From positions 806,001-870,000 of the forward strand of contig NZ_CP073754.1 in NCBI RefSeq assembly GCF_018734325.1: a DNA stretch of 64,000 nucleotides. The letters run 5' to 3'. Shown here piece by piece: positions 40,443 to 52,092 of this stretch. The notes beneath the pieces are model-generated. The model was given only the letters and a program-made list of their open reading frames with translations. It was not told the origin of the DNA and did no database searches. This DNA comes from Methylomonas paludis (lineage in GTDB: Bacteria > Pseudomonadota > Gammaproteobacteria > Methylococcales > Methylomonadaceae). The position numbers were made by a program, and so were the translations under genes. How positions within the stretch are numbered: position 1 is the stretch's first letter; each line of letters begins with the position of its first letter.

Positions 40443-41537
40443 TTAAATGAAACGTTTGCGCAAGCGATTAAACGGCTTCTCAATGCCAATGTGCATTAAA
40501 TAAGCTAAAAGCCAAGCTAGGCCAAACCCCAGCACTGCCGCCAGATAAGGCGGCAAGTTGGTCTCATGTTTAAAATAACCTAGAATGGCATAATGCTCCA
40601 GATAGAACGAATATGAAAGCACGCCAAAGAAGCTGACCGCTTTATAATTTAACAGCTTAAAAAAGCCCCAGTCATAAAAGCGTATTGCCGAGATAAAAAT
40701 CGGAAATAAAGCAATACACTGTAGGGTATATCTAAAGGTTTCCCGAAAAGACTCACCGCGGAACACCAGGCTGACTATCAGCAGCAGTATGCCCAGCGGC
40801 AATAGAATATACTTTAATTTAAAATCATGCCGACTAATATCATCCAGAACAGGATTTTTATAGACGGCAAGTATACAGCCGAATAACAGACTATCAAATC
40901 TGGTGTCGGATGTAGTGTAAGTACGTAACATATCTACTCCAACATAATTAACCAGATAATAACGCCAGGCCAAAATCACCAGGCAAATAAATAAAAAAAC
41001 CAGGGCCTGCACTTTGGCGCTCAAATTGAGTTTGAGCATTGAAATATAAATAAATGGAAATAATAGATAATAGTGTTCTTCGACAGCCAGCGACCAGTAA
41101 GAGCCGGTGCCTATTGCCGTGCCGCCAGGGCCATAAAACGCCGTATAGTAATTAGTATAGTGCAATATTTGCGCTAAAAAAGGCATTAATTGAATATCGC
41201 CGGGGAGAATTTTATATATAGTCAATACCGTGGTTATCAGCAGCACAAAATAAAAGTTAGGCCAAATTCTGAAAAACCGCCGCAAATAAAAATGTCTGAT
41301 ATCAATACTATTATTTTTAATATATTCCTTTCTTAATAAAGTGGTAATCAAATATCCGCTCAGGAAGAAAAAAATTGTCACCCCTAAACCACCCGGCACA
41401 TAATGACCATAAGCAGTATGTGAGACAAAAACCAGCAGGATAGCAACAGTCCGGATACCGTCCAGGGAAGGAATATGAAACTCACTTTTTCTAGGAGTAT
41501 TTGTAGCAGGTATCGCACTTGAAATTGATTTATTCAT
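40443..41537 (-). CDS. Acyltransferase family 3 (OafA/YrhL-like)
   Basis: A 364-aa membrane protein with about ten helices. HIPSLDGIRTVAILLVFVSHTAYG carries the DGxR and catalytic His of family 3, followed by GVTIFFFLSGYLITTLL and the RRFFRIWPNFY block. These enzymes add acetyl or other acyl groups to cell-surface or exported polysaccharides at the inner membrane. It lies in the glycan region and is transcribed alone. Confidence 0.9.
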   Translation of the reverse strand: MNKSISSAIPATNTPRKSEFHIPSLDGIRTVAILLVFVSHTAYGHYVPGGLGVTIFFFLSGYLITTLLRKEYIKNNSIDIRHFYLRRFFRIWPNFYFVLLITTVLTIYKILPGDIQLMPFLAQILHYTNYYTAFYGPGGTAIGTGSYWSLAVEEHYYLLFPFIYISMLKLNLSAKVQALVFLFICLVILAWRYYLVNYVGVDMLRTYTTSDTRFDSLLFGCILAVYKNPVLDDISRHDFKLKYILLPLGILLLIVSLVFRGESFRETFRYTLQCIALFPIFISAIRFYDWGFFKLLNYKAVSFFGVLSYSFYLEHYAILGYFKHETNLPPYLAAVLGFGLAWLLAYLMHIGIEKPFNRLRKRFI

Positions 41538-42062
41538 AAAGTTAATGTCTTAAAGTCTAAAAACCGCTAAGCAGTGATGAATCGTGCAGTGAAACTTTGC
41601 TATTGCATGCTAGGCATGGTCTATGAAATTAACACATTCATCACCAAGGTTCAAGTTGCCATCTCAGCAAGCCGGCTAATTTATCCGGCAAAATCGTAAT
41701 TTAAATCGATAGTCAATTTACTGACCCAGGGCAAATTTCAGACAATAAACCACCCCGATAAATTAAGGTGCTTGAACTTAAAGGATTTAAATTTTTCAGC
41801 TTAATTTATGCTGCAAAAAACAATATAAAGCCGTAACAATTCACCCTATTGAAAAGTAGATAGCGTAGCCTCGATGACACGGAGTGGAATCGAGGATTAT
41901 CGCAGCAGATTCACCTAAAAACGCGATAGGATACAGCGAAGACATTTTGTCAAATCACTAAAAACGCCGTTGAATAGTTACATAAAGCTTAAGTTTTAGA
42001 TCCTTATCGTTTAAACTCTGCCTGGTTTTTCCCGCAAACCAAGGCTGGTTCAGCCAATAATC
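41538..42062. other. Intergenic region
   Basis: About 525 bp of AT-rich DNA. The only element seen is CCTCGAT-family copy 3 (41866-41896). Confidence 0.55.
41866..41896. repeat. Short dispersed hairpin, CCTCGAT family (copy 3)
   Basis: GTAG, CCTCGAT (41869-41875), the loop GACACGGAGTGGA, then ATCGAGG (41889-41895). Confidence 0.8.
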
Positions 42063-43004
42063 TTAACTTTGAGCCACTAGGCAAAGTTGACTGACATGAG
42101 CCGTTACACAATCAGCCAGTGCCTGTAAATGATAACCGCCCTCCAGCACCGAAACGATACGACCCTGGCAACAATCTGCGGCTACTGCCATCAGCTGTTG
42201 GGTCAGCCATACATAATCGTCGGTTTCCAGCCTCAAATCGGCCAGCGGATCTAAGCGGTGACCGTCAAAGCCGGCAGAAATTAACAATAATTGCGGATTA
42301 AATCGGCGCAAAGCCGGAAACACCTGTTGACTATACAGACGGCGTAGCAAATCGCCAGTAGTGCCGGCTGCCAGCGGCAAATTAACAATGTTGCCCAAGC
42401 CGGTTTCGCTGCTCTGGCCGCTGCCGGGATAATGCGGCCATTGATGGCTGGAAACATACATGATATTAGGTTGTTGAACAAAGGCCGCCTGGGTGCCGTT
42501 ACCATGATGCACATCAAAATCCACAATTGCCACCCGGTCAAGCTGGCGTTGGGTTCTGGCGTATTCCGCAGCAATGGCTATATTATTAAACACACAAAAC
42601 CCCATGCTTCTAGACGGTTCTGCGTGATGACCGGGTGGCCGTACCGCACAAAAAGCATTATTTGCTTCCCCGCTACATACTTTATCCACAGCATCGCATA
42701 CAGCACTCACGGCTAGCAAAGCCGCAGCCTTAGAGCCCGGCGAAATCACAGTATCGGCATCCAGATAAGCCTGCCCTGTTTGCGGGAAACTGTTAAAAAC
42801 CTGCTCCAGCATAGCCGGGGTATGAATCAAACCAAGTTTGGCAGCAATATCAGCGCCGACCACCGGCTGAATTCTGACCAGACCGGCAGGCTGGGCTTGG
42901 GTCACCGCCCGTTCGATAAACCGCAGCCGGTCGGCACATTCAGGGTGGCCGACGCCAGTATTATGCTTTAAAAAATCCGGGTGACTATAGTACAAGGTGG
43001 TCAT
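42063..43004 (-). CDS. Histone deacetylase-like amidohydrolase
   Basis: A 313-aa zinc hydrolase of the HDAC/acetoin-utilisation superfamily. RPPGHHAEPSRSMGFCVFNN holds the catalytic His pair; VDFDVHHGNGTQAAF gives the Asp/His zinc ligands and SAGFDGHRLDPL the third. The gene starts MTTLYYSHPDFLKHNTGVGHPECADRL, close to bacterial class II-like members. Likely substrates are acetylated polyamines or proteins; the sequence does not say which. It reads in the same direction as the RND operon and lies 69 bp past it. Confidence 0.9.
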   Translation of the reverse strand: MTTLYYSHPDFLKHNTGVGHPECADRLRFIERAVTQAQPAGLVRIQPVVGADIAAKLGLIHTPAMLEQVFNSFPQTGQAYLDADTVISPGSKAAALLAVSAVCDAVDKVCSGEANNAFCAVRPPGHHAEPSRSMGFCVFNNIAIAAEYARTQRQLDRVAIVDFDVHHGNGTQAAFVQQPNIMYVSSHQWPHYPGSGQSSETGLGNIVNLPLAAGTTGDLLRRLYSQQVFPALRRFNPQLLLISAGFDGHRLDPLADLRLETDDYVWLTQQLMAVAADCCQGRIVSVLEGGYHLQALADCVTAHVSQLCLVAQS

Positions 43005-43073
43005 GGCAACTGGCTCACTTTAGGCACAAAAACAGAATGGGTCATGGATAGCTTTAATATCCAGCGCCATTGC

Positions 43074-46000
43074 TCATAGCGCCCGCTTGAAAACCCGTCG
43101 CCCCCAGGCACTCAACCCATCCAGATACAAATACACAACAGGTGTCGTATACAAGGTCAGCAATTGGCTGACCAGTAGGCCGCCGACGATGGATATGCCC
43201 AAAGGTTGGCGCAGTTCGGCACCGTAACCGGAACTTAAAGCCAGCGGCACCGCACCCAGCATAGCGGCTAAAGTCGTCATCATGATAGGCCGGAAACGTT
43301 GCATACAGGCGGTAAAGATAGCTTGTTCAGAACTAAGACCTTGTTCCCGTTCAGCATGCAAAGCAAAATCTATCATCATAATGGCATTTTTTTTAACGAT
43401 ACCGATCAATAAAATCACGCCTATCAGCGCAATAATACTGAACTCAATATCACAAATCAGCAAGGCCAAAATCGCACCCACACCGGCTGAAGGCAGTGTC
43501 GATAAAATGGTCAGCGGATGGATATAGCTTTCATACAAAACGCCCAGCACAATATAGATACTGAACAAGGCAGCCAATATCAGCCAGGGCTGGTTTTGCA
43601 GCGACTCCTGAAAAGCCTTGGCCGAACCCTGGTAACTACCGCGTACCGAAGCCGGAACACCAATATCATGCATGGTTTTACTGATTAATTGAGTAGCGTC
43701 CGACAGAGATATCCCCGGTTTCAAATTAAAGGATAGCGTAGCCGCCGCAAATTGACCTTGATGATTAACCGTTAAAGGTGAATTGGTGGTTTTAAATTGA
43801 GCAATAGCGGCCAACGGAATTTGCTGACTGGTGGTTTGCTGGCGGGTAGGCGTGGAACCGACAAAAAGCTGGGTCAGGGTTTGCGGATTATGCCAATATT
43901 CAGGTGCCAGTTCCATCACCACATGATACTGGTTCAAAGCCTGATAAATCACCGCTACCTGGCGCTGGCCAAAGGCATTATTCAGCGTAGTGTCTATAGC
44001 CGCCTGATTAATCCCGAACCGGGCGGCCTTTTCCCGGTCAACCACCAATGAAACTTGTTGACCTTTATCCTGCTGATTGCTGTTCACATCCGTCAGTTCC
44101 GGCGCATTACTTAAAGCCGCCAGAATTTTGGGTGTCCATTCGCGTAATTCTGATAAATGCTCAGCCTGTAAAGTATATTCATACATGGCGGCAGAACCGC
44201 GACCGCCTATCCTGAGATCCTGTACCGGTTGCAAGAACAGACTGGCGCCTGGTTCATCCGCCAGTTTCTGCCGCAGGCGGCGCATCACTTCACCTATCGG
44301 CTCACGTTGTTCAGGTGGTTTCAGGGTAGCGAACATCTGCCCGGAATTACTGTTCTGGCCGCCTCCGGCAAAACCGATCACATTGATGACAGCCGGGTCT
44401 TTTTGCAAAATCCCGGCAAACTCCTGTAGCTTGCTCTGGATAGCCTGAAAGGAAATGCTTTGATCCGCCTGTATGGTACCACTCAGCCGGCCATTATCCT
44501 GAACCGGAAAAAAACCTTTGGGGACGATGGAATACAAATAAATATTTAAAGCAATACAGGCAAAAAACACCCCCAACATAATGCGGGAATGATGCAAAGC
44601 CCAGCTTAAACTGCGCTGGTAGCCATTCAGCATGGTTTGTAACAACTGTTCCAAAAACATTGAAACTTTGCCGGGTTGACGCTGCTGAGTGGGCTGCAAC
44701 CAGCGCGCGCATAACATCGGCGTTACCGATAGCGAAATGATTAGCGACACCAGTACCGCAGTCGACAGGGTCACTGCAAATTCACGAAACAAGCGGCCAA
44801 CGATACCTCCCATCAGCAATATCGGAATAAACACCGCGATTAGCGACAAACTCATCGACAACACGGTAAAGCCGACTTCCGTTGTGCCCTTTAAAGCCGC
44901 TGCAAAAGGTTTAACCCCATTTTCGATGTGGCGGTTGATATTTTCCAGTACCACAATGGCATCGTCCACCACAAAACCAGTGGCGATGGTCAGCGCCATC
45001 AAAGACAGATTATCCAGGCTGTAATCACATAAATACATCACCGAACACGAGCCGATCAATGACACCGGTACAGCAATGATAGGAATCATACTGGAGCGGA
45101 CATTGCGTAAAAACAATAACACCACCAAAATAACCAGACCGATAGAGATCAGCAGGCTGCGTTCCACTTCATTGACAGAAGCCCTGATAGTGGCAGAACG
45201 GTCAATCACCACGGATAAATCGATGGCTGCCGGTATCATAGCCTGCAATTGCGGCAGCATGGCTTTCACCCCATCTACCGTCTCAATAATATTAGCGCCG
45301 GGTTGTTTATTCAGAATCAACAACACCGAAGGCTGACTGTCTTTCAAGCCGGTATTACGTAAATCCTCCACCGAATCCACCGCCGTACCCAAATCGGCAA
45401 TGCGGATGGCGGCGCCATTCCGATAAGCCACGATTAGCGGTAGATAATCCTTGGCCTGATCAAGCTGATCATTGGCATGAATTTGCCAATGTAAATCATC
45501 CAACTCCAAATAACCCTTGGGCCGATTGGCATTGGCATTGGCGATGGCAATCCGCACATCGTCCAAGCCTATATCGTATTTAGCCAGAGTCGCCGGATTC
45601 AACTCCACCCGCACCGCAGGTAAAGAACTGCCGCCGACACTGACCTGGCCAATACCAGGCAACTGCGAGATTTTTTGCGCCAGAATAGTCGAAGCCGCAT
45701 CATAAATTTGCCCACGGCTGAGCGTAGCGGAAGTCAAAGCCAGAATCAGAATCGGCGAATCAGCCGGATTGACCTTGCGGTAATTAGGCCGGCTGGGCAA
45801 ATTACTGGGTAATAGACTGCTGGCGGCATTGATAGCGGCCTGAACATCACGGGCTGCGCCGTCAATATCACGATTTAAATCAAATTGCAGCGTGATGCGC
45901 GTCGAACCCTGCGAACTGGCCGAAGTCATTTCAGTGATGCCGGCAATTCGGCCCAAAGCTCGTTCCAGCGGGGTGGCAATAATCGCCGCCATGGTTTCCG

Positions 46001-46166
46001 GGCTGGCGCCAGGCAAACCGGCCGAAACAGAAATGGTCGGAAAATCCACCTGCGGCAAAGGTGCCACCGGTAATTGCCAATAAGCCACAAAACCGGCAAG
46101 CGCAATGGCAAAAGTCAACAAAGTCGTTGCCACAGGCCGGTAAATGAACAATTGGGAAAGATTCAT
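43074..46166 (-). CDS. mdtC: RND multidrug efflux permease (MdtC-like)
   Basis: A 1030-aa inner-membrane pump of the HAE1-RND family with twelve helices and two large periplasmic loops. It starts [23 protein letters not shown]. The proton-relay Asp pair in TM4 is in [15 protein letters not shown], and the second half has [14 protein letters not shown]. It overlaps the permease upstream by 4 bases. Two different permeases in a row after one adaptor match the MdtABC plan, where MdtB and MdtC form a mixed trimer. Confidence 0.9.
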   Translation of the reverse strand: MNLSQLFIYRPVATTLLTFAIALAGFVAYWQLPVAPLPQVDFPTISVSAGLPGASPETMAAIIATPLERALGRIAGITEMTSASSQGSTRITLQFDLNRDIDGAARDVQAAINAASSLLPSNLPSRPNYRKVNPADSPILILALTSATLSRGQIYDAASTILAQKISQLPGIGQVSVGGSSLPAVRVELNPATLAKYDIGLDDVRIAIANANANRPKGYLELDDLHWQIHANDQLDQAKDYLPLIVAYRNGAAIRIADLGTAVDSVEDLRNTGLKDSQPSVLLILNKQPGANIIETVDGVKAMLPQLQAMIPAAIDLSVVIDRSATIRASVNEVERSLLISIGLVILVVLLFLRNVRSSMIPIIAVPVSLIGSCSVMYLCDYSLDNLSLMALTIATGFVVDDAIVVLENINRHIENGVKPFAAALKGTTEVGFTVLSMSLSLIAVFIPILLMGGIVGRLFREFAVTLSTAVLVSLIISLSVTPMLCARWLQPTQQRQPGKVSMFLEQLLQTMLNGYQRSLSWALHHSRIMLGVFFACIALNIYLYSIVPKGFFPVQDNGRLSGTIQADQSISFQAIQSKLQEFAGILQKDPAVINVIGFAGGGQNSNSGQMFATLKPPEQREPIGEVMRRLRQKLADEPGASLFLQPVQDLRIGGRGSAAMYEYTLQAEHLSELREWTPKILAALSNAPELTDVNSNQQDKGQQVSLVVDREKAARFGINQAAIDTTLNNAFGQRQVAVIYQALNQYHVVMELAPEYWHNPQTLTQLFVGSTPTRQQTTSQQIPLAAIAQFKTTNSPLTVNHQGQFAAATLSFNLKPGISLSDATQLISKTMHDIGVPASVRGSYQGSAKAFQESLQNQPWLILAALFSIYIVLGVLYESYIHPLTILSTLPSAGVGAILALLICDIEFSIIALIGVILLIGIVKKNAIMMIDFALHAEREQGLSSEQAIFTACMQRFRPIMMTTLAAMLGAVPLALSSGYGAELRQPLGISIVGGLLVSQLLTLYTTPVVYLYLDGLSAWGRRVFKRAL

Positions 46167-49100
46167 GGCAGGCTGGTACGGGTATCGTTGGCCTGGTCTG
46201 GTTGAGGGGAGTCCGAGATACCTTTAGCCCATTTATCCAGAAACAGATAAATTACCGGGGTCGTATATAAGGTTAATAATTGGCTGAACAACAAACCGCC
46301 CACCATAGTAATCCCCAGCGGGTGGCGCAGTTCCGAGCCGACCCCGCTGCCCAGCATCAACGGCAGCGCCCCCAATAGTGCCGCCATCGTCGTCATCATA
46401 ATCGGTCGAAACCTGAGCAGACAGGCCTGATAAATAGCTTCTCTGGCAGGTAAGCCCTGTTTGCGCTCAGCATCCAAAGCAAAATCGATCATCATGATGG
46501 CATTCTTTTTCACGATCCCGATCAGCAAAATAATGCCGATAATAGCAATAATGTTCAGATCATTACCGGTAGCCAGCAAAGCCAGCAGCGCGCCCACACC
46601 TGCCGAGGGCAGAGTGGACAGTATCGTCAAAGGATGAATAAAACTTTCATACAACACCCCCAGTACAATATAAACCGACACAATGGCGGCCAGGATCAGC
46701 CACAAAGTATTCCCCAAAGAAGCATTAAACGCCAAAGCCGCACCCTGATATTGGGTTTGTACACTGAGCGGCACGCCTATATCCTGTTTAATCTGTTCAA
46801 TGGCATTAATAGCATTGCCCAGAGATTCGCCGGGTAATAAATTAAAAGAAATGGTGGCGGCGGGAAACTGATCAAGATGATTGATCGCCAGCGGGGTTTG
46901 CCGCTCCGAGACTTGAGAAAACTCCGATAACAACACCTGACTGCCATTACTGGAGGGGATGCGTAACCGGCCCAAGTCTTGCGGGCCGGTTTGCAGCGCC
47001 GGATTAATTTCCAGCACCACCCGGTATTGATTGGATTGGGTGTAGATAGTCGAAATCAGCCGCTGACCATAAGCATTATACAAAGCATTATCAATAGCCG
47101 CAGTTGTCACCCCCAGGCGGCTGGCGGTGGCGCGGTCTATGGTAATATAGGCCTGTAAGCCCTGATTTTGCAGATCACTGGCAACATCACTGATATGGGG
47201 AACTGAGCGCATATGTTCCATCAGCCGCTCAGTCCATACCGCCAGTTCATTCAGGTCAACCGATTGCAGGCTGAATTGAAATTGAGTGCGGCTGATATGA
47301 TTTTCTAAAGTTAAGTCCTGTACCGGTTGCAAGAATATATTAATCCCGGCTACCTTGGCCAGTTGCGGTTTCAAGCGCTGAATTACCGCCTCTGCCGACT
47401 CCTGACGCAGTGGTTTGGGTTTTAAATTAATCAAAAACCGGCCACTATTCAACGTAGCATTATTACCGTCAACCCCGATAAAGGACGACAGACTCTCCAC
47501 CGCCGGATCCAGCAGGATTTGTTCAGCCAAATTGGTTTGACGATCGGCCATAGCCTTAAAGGAAATACTGGCGGGCGCTTCAGAGATGCCTTGAATCAGG
47601 CCATTGTCTTGTACCGGAAAAAACCCCTTCGGCGTATAAATATACAGCAACACCGTCATAAGCAGGGTCGCGGAGGCCACCATCAACACCAGACCTTGAC
47701 GCGCCAATACCCATTCCAGGCTGCGGCCATAAGCTGCGATCACCGCGGCAAAATAATCACTATGTTGGTCGGCTTTAGCAGTAGCCGGCTTGGCTCGCAG
47801 CATTTTGGCACACATCATTGGCGTCAGTGTCAAAGAGACCACTGCCGATATCAGAATCGCCACAGCCAGGGTCACAGCAAACTCGCGAAACAAACGCCCC
47901 ACCACATCGCCCATAAACAACAGCGGAATCAGTACCGCCACCAGGGAAAAAGTCAGCGAAATAATGGTAAAACCGATTTGCTCAGAACCCTTCAGCGCCG
48001 CTTTCAGCGGCGGGTCGCCGCGCTCAATGTAACGGGAAATATTTTCGATCACCACAATAGCATCATCCACCACAAAACCGCTGGCAATCGTTAAGGCCAT
48101 CAAAGTCAAATTATTAATACTGAAGCCGGCCAGATACATCACCGCAAACGTGCCTATCAAGGACAGCGGCACGGCAATGCCGGGAATAATAGTCGCCGAT
48201 AAATTACGCAAGAACAGCATGATCACCATGATCACCAATGCTACAGCCAGCATCAGTTCAAACTGCACATCATGTACCGAAGCGCGGATGGTCACCGTTC
48301 GATCAGTGAGCGGTTCAATCACAATAGCCGAGGGCAGGGCGGACTGTAATTGCGGTAATTGATGTTTGATCCGATCAACCACAGCAATCACATTAGCACC
48401 GGGCTGGCGTTGAATATTCACAATCACCGCTGCCGTTTTATTGGCCCAGGCCGCCAGTTTGACATTCTCGGCAGAATCCACGGCTTCCGCCACTTCAGCC
48501 AGACGCACCGGAGCGTTATTGCGATAAGCGACCACCAAATCCCGGTATTCAGCAGCGGTGCGTAACTGATCGTTATTATCAATAATAGCCGAGCGAAACG
48601 GCCCGTCAAACATACCCTTGGGCTGATTGACATTGGCGGCGGCAATAGCGGTGCGTAAATCATCCAAGCTCAAACCATAAGCCGCCAAAGCTTTATCATT
48701 GGCCTGGATACGCACAGCCGGGCGTTGGCCGCCACTGATACTGACCATACCCACGCCGGGAAATTGAGCAATTTTTTGCGCCAGCCGGGTATCAATCAAA
48801 TCCTCCACTTTCGCCAAAGGCAGGCTGGCGGAACTGACGGACAGAGTCAGAATAGGCGCATCTGCCGGATTGACCTTATTGTAAATAGGCGGCAAGGGCA
48901 AATCGGTCGGTAAAAAATTACTTGCCGCATTAATGGCCGCCTGCACGGTTTGTTCGGCGACATCCAAATCCAGTTTTAAATTGAATTGCAGGGTAATCAT
49001 CGATGCGCCGCCGGAACTGCTGGAAGACATCTGCTTCAATCCCGGCATTTGCCCAAACTGCCGCTCCAATGGCGCAGTAATCACTGCCGTCATTACCTCA

Positions 49101-49297
49101 GGGCTGGCGCCCGGATAAAGCGTGGTAACCTGAATAGTAGGGTAATCAACTTGGGGCAGGGCGGAAATCGGCAACAAGCGGTAAGCCAGAATACCCACCA
49201 AAAGCAGGGCCACCATTAATAAAGTAGTCGCAACCGGTCTTAGAATAAACAGGCGGGAAGGGTTAAACCCGGTTGCGGCAGCTTCCTCCGCAGTCAT
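46163..49297 (-). CDS. mdtB: RND multidrug efflux permease (MdtB-like)
   Basis: This 1044-aa permease is related to the one downstream. Start of the fold: [23 protein letters not shown]4 carries [15 protein letters not shown] with both proton-relay Asp residues, and the C-terminal half has [22 protein letters not shown]. It probably pairs with the MdtC-like protein and the adaptor to export drugs or bile-salt-like compounds. It overlaps both neighbours by 4 bases (ATGA), so the three are translationally coupled. No TolC-type gene and no BaeSR-like regulator is next to the operon. Confidence 0.9.
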   Translation of the reverse strand: MTAEEAAATGFNPSRLFILRPVATTLLMVALLLVGILAYRLLPISALPQVDYPTIQVTTLYPGASPEVMTAVITAPLERQFGQMPGLKQMSSSSSGGASMITLQFNLKLDLDVAEQTVQAAINAASNFLPTDLPLPPIYNKVNPADAPILTLSVSSASLPLAKVEDLIDTRLAQKIAQFPGVGMVSISGGQRPAVRIQANDKALAAYGLSLDDLRTAIAAANVNQPKGMFDGPFRSAIIDNNDQLRTAAEYRDLVVAYRNNAPVRLAEVAEAVDSAENVKLAAWANKTAAVIVNIQRQPGANVIAVVDRIKHQLPQLQSALPSAIVIEPLTDRTVTIRASVHDVQFELMLAVALVIMVIMLFLRNLSATIIPGIAVPLSLIGTFAVMYLAGFSINNLTLMALTIASGFVVDDAIVVIENISRYIERGDPPLKAALKGSEQIGFTIISLTFSLVAVLIPLLFMGDVVGRLFREFAVTLAVAILISAVVSLTLTPMMCAKMLRAKPATAKADQHSDYFAAVIAAYGRSLEWVLARQGLVLMVASATLLMTVLLYIYTPKGFFPVQDNGLIQGISEAPASISFKAMADRQTNLAEQILLDPAVESLSSFIGVDGNNATLNSGRFLINLKPKPLRQESAEAVIQRLKPQLAKVAGINIFLQPVQDLTLENHISRTQFQFSLQSVDLNELAVWTERLMEHMRSVPHISDVASDLQNQGLQAYITIDRATASRLGVTTAAIDNALYNAYGQRLISTIYTQSNQYRVVLEINPALQTGPQDLGRLRIPSSNGSQVLLSEFSQVSERQTPLAINHLDQFPAATISFNLLPGESLGNAINAIEQIKQDIGVPLSVQTQYQGAALAFNASLGNTLWLILAAIVSVYIVLGVLYESFIHPLTILSTLPSAGVGALLALLATGNDLNIIAIIGIILLIGIVKKNAIMMIDFALDAERKQGLPAREAIYQACLLRFRPIMMTTMAALLGALPLMLGSGVGSELRHPLGITMVGGLLFSQLLTLYTTPVIYLFLDKWAKGISDSPQPDQANDTRTSLP

Positions 49298-50547
49298 GAG
49301 CGCAAGCGTTTTGAGTGTTTAACGGACTGATCATCGTGCTGGGAAGGTACTTCCAGGATTTTATTGTCCCGTTTTACCACATTAACCCGGCTGCCCTCGC
49401 GAAGTTTGTCGGCACCGTCTATTACCAGCTTTTCATTGGCGCTCAAACCTTCCAGAATCGCCACAGTTTCACCATCAACAGTCCCGGTTTTAATCTGACG
49501 CACCGCGATACTGTCATCATCTTTAACCACATAAACAAACGGGCCGTCTACACCACGCTGTATCGCGGCGCTTGCCGCCAAGGTCACCGCAGTCAAAGTA
49601 TCCAGATGCATGCGGATATTGACAAATTGATTGGCAAACAAGCTGGAATCCAAATTGTCGAACTGGGCTTTAAGTTTTAGCGTGCCGGTAGTAGTGTCGA
49701 TCTGATTGTCGATGGCCAGCACTTTGCCGCTGGCCAGTTTGCGACTACCGGCGCGGTCATAAGCATCGACAGTAATATTAGCGTCCTTATGCCAGCGCTT
49801 CATCAAGGCGGGAACAGCGTCTTCCGGCAGCGTAAATACCACCGCGATAGGCTGCGTTTGAGTAATGACCAGCATGCCGTTAGTGTCGGTAGCATGAACA
49901 ATATTACCTTGATCCACCAAGCGCAAACCAATACGCCCGGCTATAGGTGCTGTGATATGGGCATAGCTTAATTGCAGCCTGGCATTATCAACCAGCCCCT
50001 GATCCATTTCCACCGTACCCTGATATTGTTTGACCAAAGCTGCCTGAGTAGCGGTTTGCTGAGCAGCAATGGAATCCTGCTCCAGCAGCGTCTGATAGCG
50101 CTGCATATCCAACTCAGCGTTTTTTAGCAGCGCCTGATCGCGCAACAACTGGCCTTCAGCCTGTTTTAATTGCACCTGAAACGGTCTGGGATCAATTTCA
50201 GCCAGTAAATCACCGGGCCGTACCGATTGGCCTTCGCTAAATGCCACTTTAATCAGTTCCCCATCAACCCGTGAGTGCACGGTAACGGTCCGCAAAGCCG
50301 TTACCGTACCCAACCCGTTTAAATAAACCGGCATATCGCCTTGGCGAGTGGTTGCCACGGATACGCTGACCGGCGGATTTTCCGGTTTGCCTTCATGATT
50401 GTGGACTTGATCGGCAGCGTGGCTGTAAAAATAATAACTGACACCGGCAACCACTAAAAACCCCGCTAACCAGAAGAATAGCGGACGCCGTGGTGTTAAA
50501 CCGGGAGTAATGGAGTGATTATCAGCGTGTTGTTCAGGTTTTGACAT
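49294..50547 (-). CDS. mdtA: RND efflux periplasmic adaptor (MdtA-like)
   Basis: A membrane-fusion protein of 417 aa. An N-terminal membrane anchor ([19 protein letters not shown], about residues 23-41) is followed by the lipoyl-like half motif ([31 protein letters not shown]), an alpha-helical hairpin (about 125-190) and the second half ([23 protein letters not shown]). It links the inner-membrane pump to an outer-membrane channel encoded elsewhere. First gene of the operon. Confidence 0.92.
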   Translation of the reverse strand: MSKPEQHADNHSITPGLTPRRPLFFWLAGFLVVAGVSYYFYSHAADQVHNHEGKPENPPVSVSVATTRQGDMPVYLNGLGTVTALRTVTVHSRVDGELIKVAFSEGQSVRPGDLLAEIDPRPFQVQLKQAEGQLLRDQALLKNAELDMQRYQTLLEQDSIAAQQTATQAALVKQYQGTVEMDQGLVDNARLQLSYAHITAPIAGRIGLRLVDQGNIVHATDTNGMLVITQTQPIAVVFTLPEDAVPALMKRWHKDANITVDAYDRAGSRKLASGKVLAIDNQIDTTTGTLKLKAQFDNLDSSLFANQFVNIRMHLDTLTAVTLAASAAIQRGVDGPFVYVVKDDDSIAVRQIKTGTVDGETVAILEGLSANEKLVIDGADKLREGSRVNVVKRDNKILEVPSQHDDQSVKHSKRLRS

Positions 50548-50858
50548 GCATCCTTAGAGTAACCATGCTGAATTTAGTTCCGATACTATCCAGTGGCGCA
50601 GAAGCAAAAACAAGTTTAGAAGCCCACAAACGGCTCAGCGATTGCTGACACGTTTGCAGGTTAGGCTTAGTAGTGTACCAATCTTAAGATTTTGACGGAT
50701 ACCGTGGAGGATGCGCTGAACCCAATGATGCGCATCAATCGCGCACCATACGCCCCCAGAGTCGGCACATCCTCTGGCGCTGCCGCAAAGTAATGTTGGT
50801 CAACCTAGGTAATGGATAAACTAATTCAGAAAAAAGCTAAGCATTAAACCAAGCCGGT
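50548..50858. other. Intergenic region upstream of mdtA
   Basis: About 310 bp that should hold the mdtABC promoter; MITE copy B3 takes up nearly half of it. Confidence 0.5.
50667..50808. mobile_element. MITE-like element, copy B3 (142 bp)
   Basis: The right end, read inward, is CTAGGTTGACCAACATTAC and then TTTGCGGCAGC. The left end is diverged (TTAGTAGTGTACCAATC...TTTGACGG). The interior keeps GCGCATCAATCGCGCACC and GCACATCC as in B1. Confidence 0.75.
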
Positions 50859-51338
50859 TTAATGTGAATGCGAAGGCGCAGTTTGGGTGATATCGTTTCT
50901 ACGCAAAATATAACGATCAGCCAACTTGCCGGTAAAACGGTTGCCATTGTTATCCAACTGAATCAGCATATTTTCAGCGACCAAATATTGCTGGCTGGTC
51001 GTGCTGTTGCGCGGAGTCAGCGTGATGATATTGCTGGCATCATTCCAGGTAAATTTACCTTTCTCCACAAATTCCCGTTCAGACTTCCCGGTAAATTTGG
51101 TCAGCAACACATAGCTGTCATTGGCGTTTAAGGCCAGAGTGGTTTTTATGCCAATGCAATCGGCACAGGGAGTAAACCCATTATAAATACCCGGCCAGTC
51201 AATATGCCCATGCGCATGATGCGCTTCAGCATTCTTAGTTTCAGTGGCTTCAGCAAAAACAGGGCGGCCAGCGGAAAAAATAGCCAGGTAAGCCAAGCTT
51301 AGGAATGCAGGGATAAATTTTTGTCTAAATGTTCGCAT
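50859..51338 (-). CDS. NlpE-like copper/envelope stress protein
   Basis: A signal peptide (residues 1-29, ending RPVFA) leads to a beta-barrel domain with the NlpE motif: WPGIYNGFTPCADCIGIKTTLAL, where C58 and C61 form the CxxC pair. A His-rich stretch (HHAHGH, residues 40-45) and a His tail (SHSH) suggest metal binding. Unlike E. coli NlpE it has no lipobox and lacks the C-terminal domain (159 aa against about 236). It is probably a soluble periplasmic relative. It reads in the same direction as mdtABC but is separated by the MITE. Confidence 0.8.
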   Translation of the reverse strand: MRTFRQKFIPAFLSLAYLAIFSAGRPVFAEATETKNAEAHHAHGHIDWPGIYNGFTPCADCIGIKTTLALNANDSYVLLTKFTGKSEREFVEKGKFTWNDASNIITLTPRNSTTSQQYLVAENMLIQLDNNGNRFTGKLADRYILRRNDITQTAPSHSH

Positions 51339-51670
51339 CTTTGCTCCTCAGCAGAACGACAATTTGATTGTTATTATGGCATTTCAGTGTGCTGCTTGCA
51401 GGGATATCTTAGTAGAATTTAACAAATCAGCCGACTGTACAGCGCCAGCATCATACCTTATAAAAGCTTAAGTTTGCGTTAATAAAACAGACCGCCATGT
51501 AGAGTGGCTTCGCCGCCAGGCAAGCCACCAAAACTTCTAATAGCCAAACCACTGCCAAAGTCTTGGTCAACTGCTGAATCCCAAATTCACCGCTATGCGT
51601 CCCGGCGCACCGACAGCCGCATCACAAAGCGTTAGGCTCCGTATGTCATTAGTCACCCGGAGAAAATCCC
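51339..51670. other. Intergenic region
   Basis: About 330 bp between divergent genes, holding one GTGGATT-family hairpin (51499-51540). No promoter placed. Confidence 0.45.
51499..51540. repeat. Dispersed GTGGATT-type hairpin with compensatory change (copy C4)
   Basis: GTGGCTT (51504-51510) pairs with AAGCCAC (51522-51528), where other copies have GTGGATT with AATCCAC. Both sides of the stem have changed together. CAAAACTT follows, as in C1 and C5. Confidence 0.7.
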
Positions 51671-51802
51671 ATGAGTAAAGCACCTAAAAGTAATAAAGAA
51701 AACAAGAAAAAACCCTTACTGAGTCAAAAAGAAAAAAAAGCGGAGAAAAAATCAAAGAACGAATCAAAAAATACCATGAGCGACGTATTTAAAGACAAGT
51801 AA
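51671..51802 (+). CDS. Small lysine-rich protein (43 aa)
   Basis: A short open frame with a strong ribosome site (GGAGAAAATCCC directly in front of the ATG). It encodes MSKAPKSNKENKKKPLLSQK, continues with Lys/Glu-rich sequence, and ends TMSDVFKDK. Over a third of the residues are Lys and there is no hydrophobic segment. It is likely a disordered, nucleic-acid- or ribosome-associated small protein, though no family is recognised. The clean start site and biased composition argue that it is real. Confidence 0.6.
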   Translation: MSKAPKSNKENKKKPLLSQKEKKAEKKSKNESKNTMSDVFKDK

Positions 51803-51899
51803 TGGTTAGTGCCGGTAGTTCGCAATAGTCATACTGGCTTTGACCAAACACAAAGGCTTACAACACTATAAATACTTCAAATTTTAAGCCGGAAAATTT

Positions 51900-51932
51900 A
51901 TGCCGCGTTGCCTGAATAAAGCAACGCGGCAT
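51900..51932. repeat. Perfect 12-bp hairpin next to a CCTCGAT-family relic
   Basis: ATGCCGCGTTGC (51900-51911) and GCAACGCGGCAT (51921-51932) pair perfectly around a 9-base loop. The right arm runs into ATCGAGGCTGTCGGCTG, similar to the flank of CCTCGAT copy 1 (ATCGAGGTCTCGGCTG). No T-run follows, so it is not a typical terminator. Confidence 0.6.
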
Positions 51933-52092
51933 CGAGGCTGTCGGCTGCATGAGATATTAACATTTACAAATCAGCACCATTGACATCAAATTGTCAATTA
52001 GCTGTTGGTATCATGATCAATTACCCACGGCACTTAACTGCTTTTGTCTCTTAGCACCCAGTTGCTCCATCATGAATTTCCAGGTAAACCCA

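Noticed and set aside
47519-48094. Long frame opposite the MdtB-like gene
   Set aside because: It is the antisense shadow of a conserved permease; it has no ribosome site and no family features.
52072-52092. Alternative start of the DUF3047 protein
   Set aside because: It adds seven residues before the charged lead of the signal peptide and has no better ribosome site, so it was not preferred, though it cannot be excluded.
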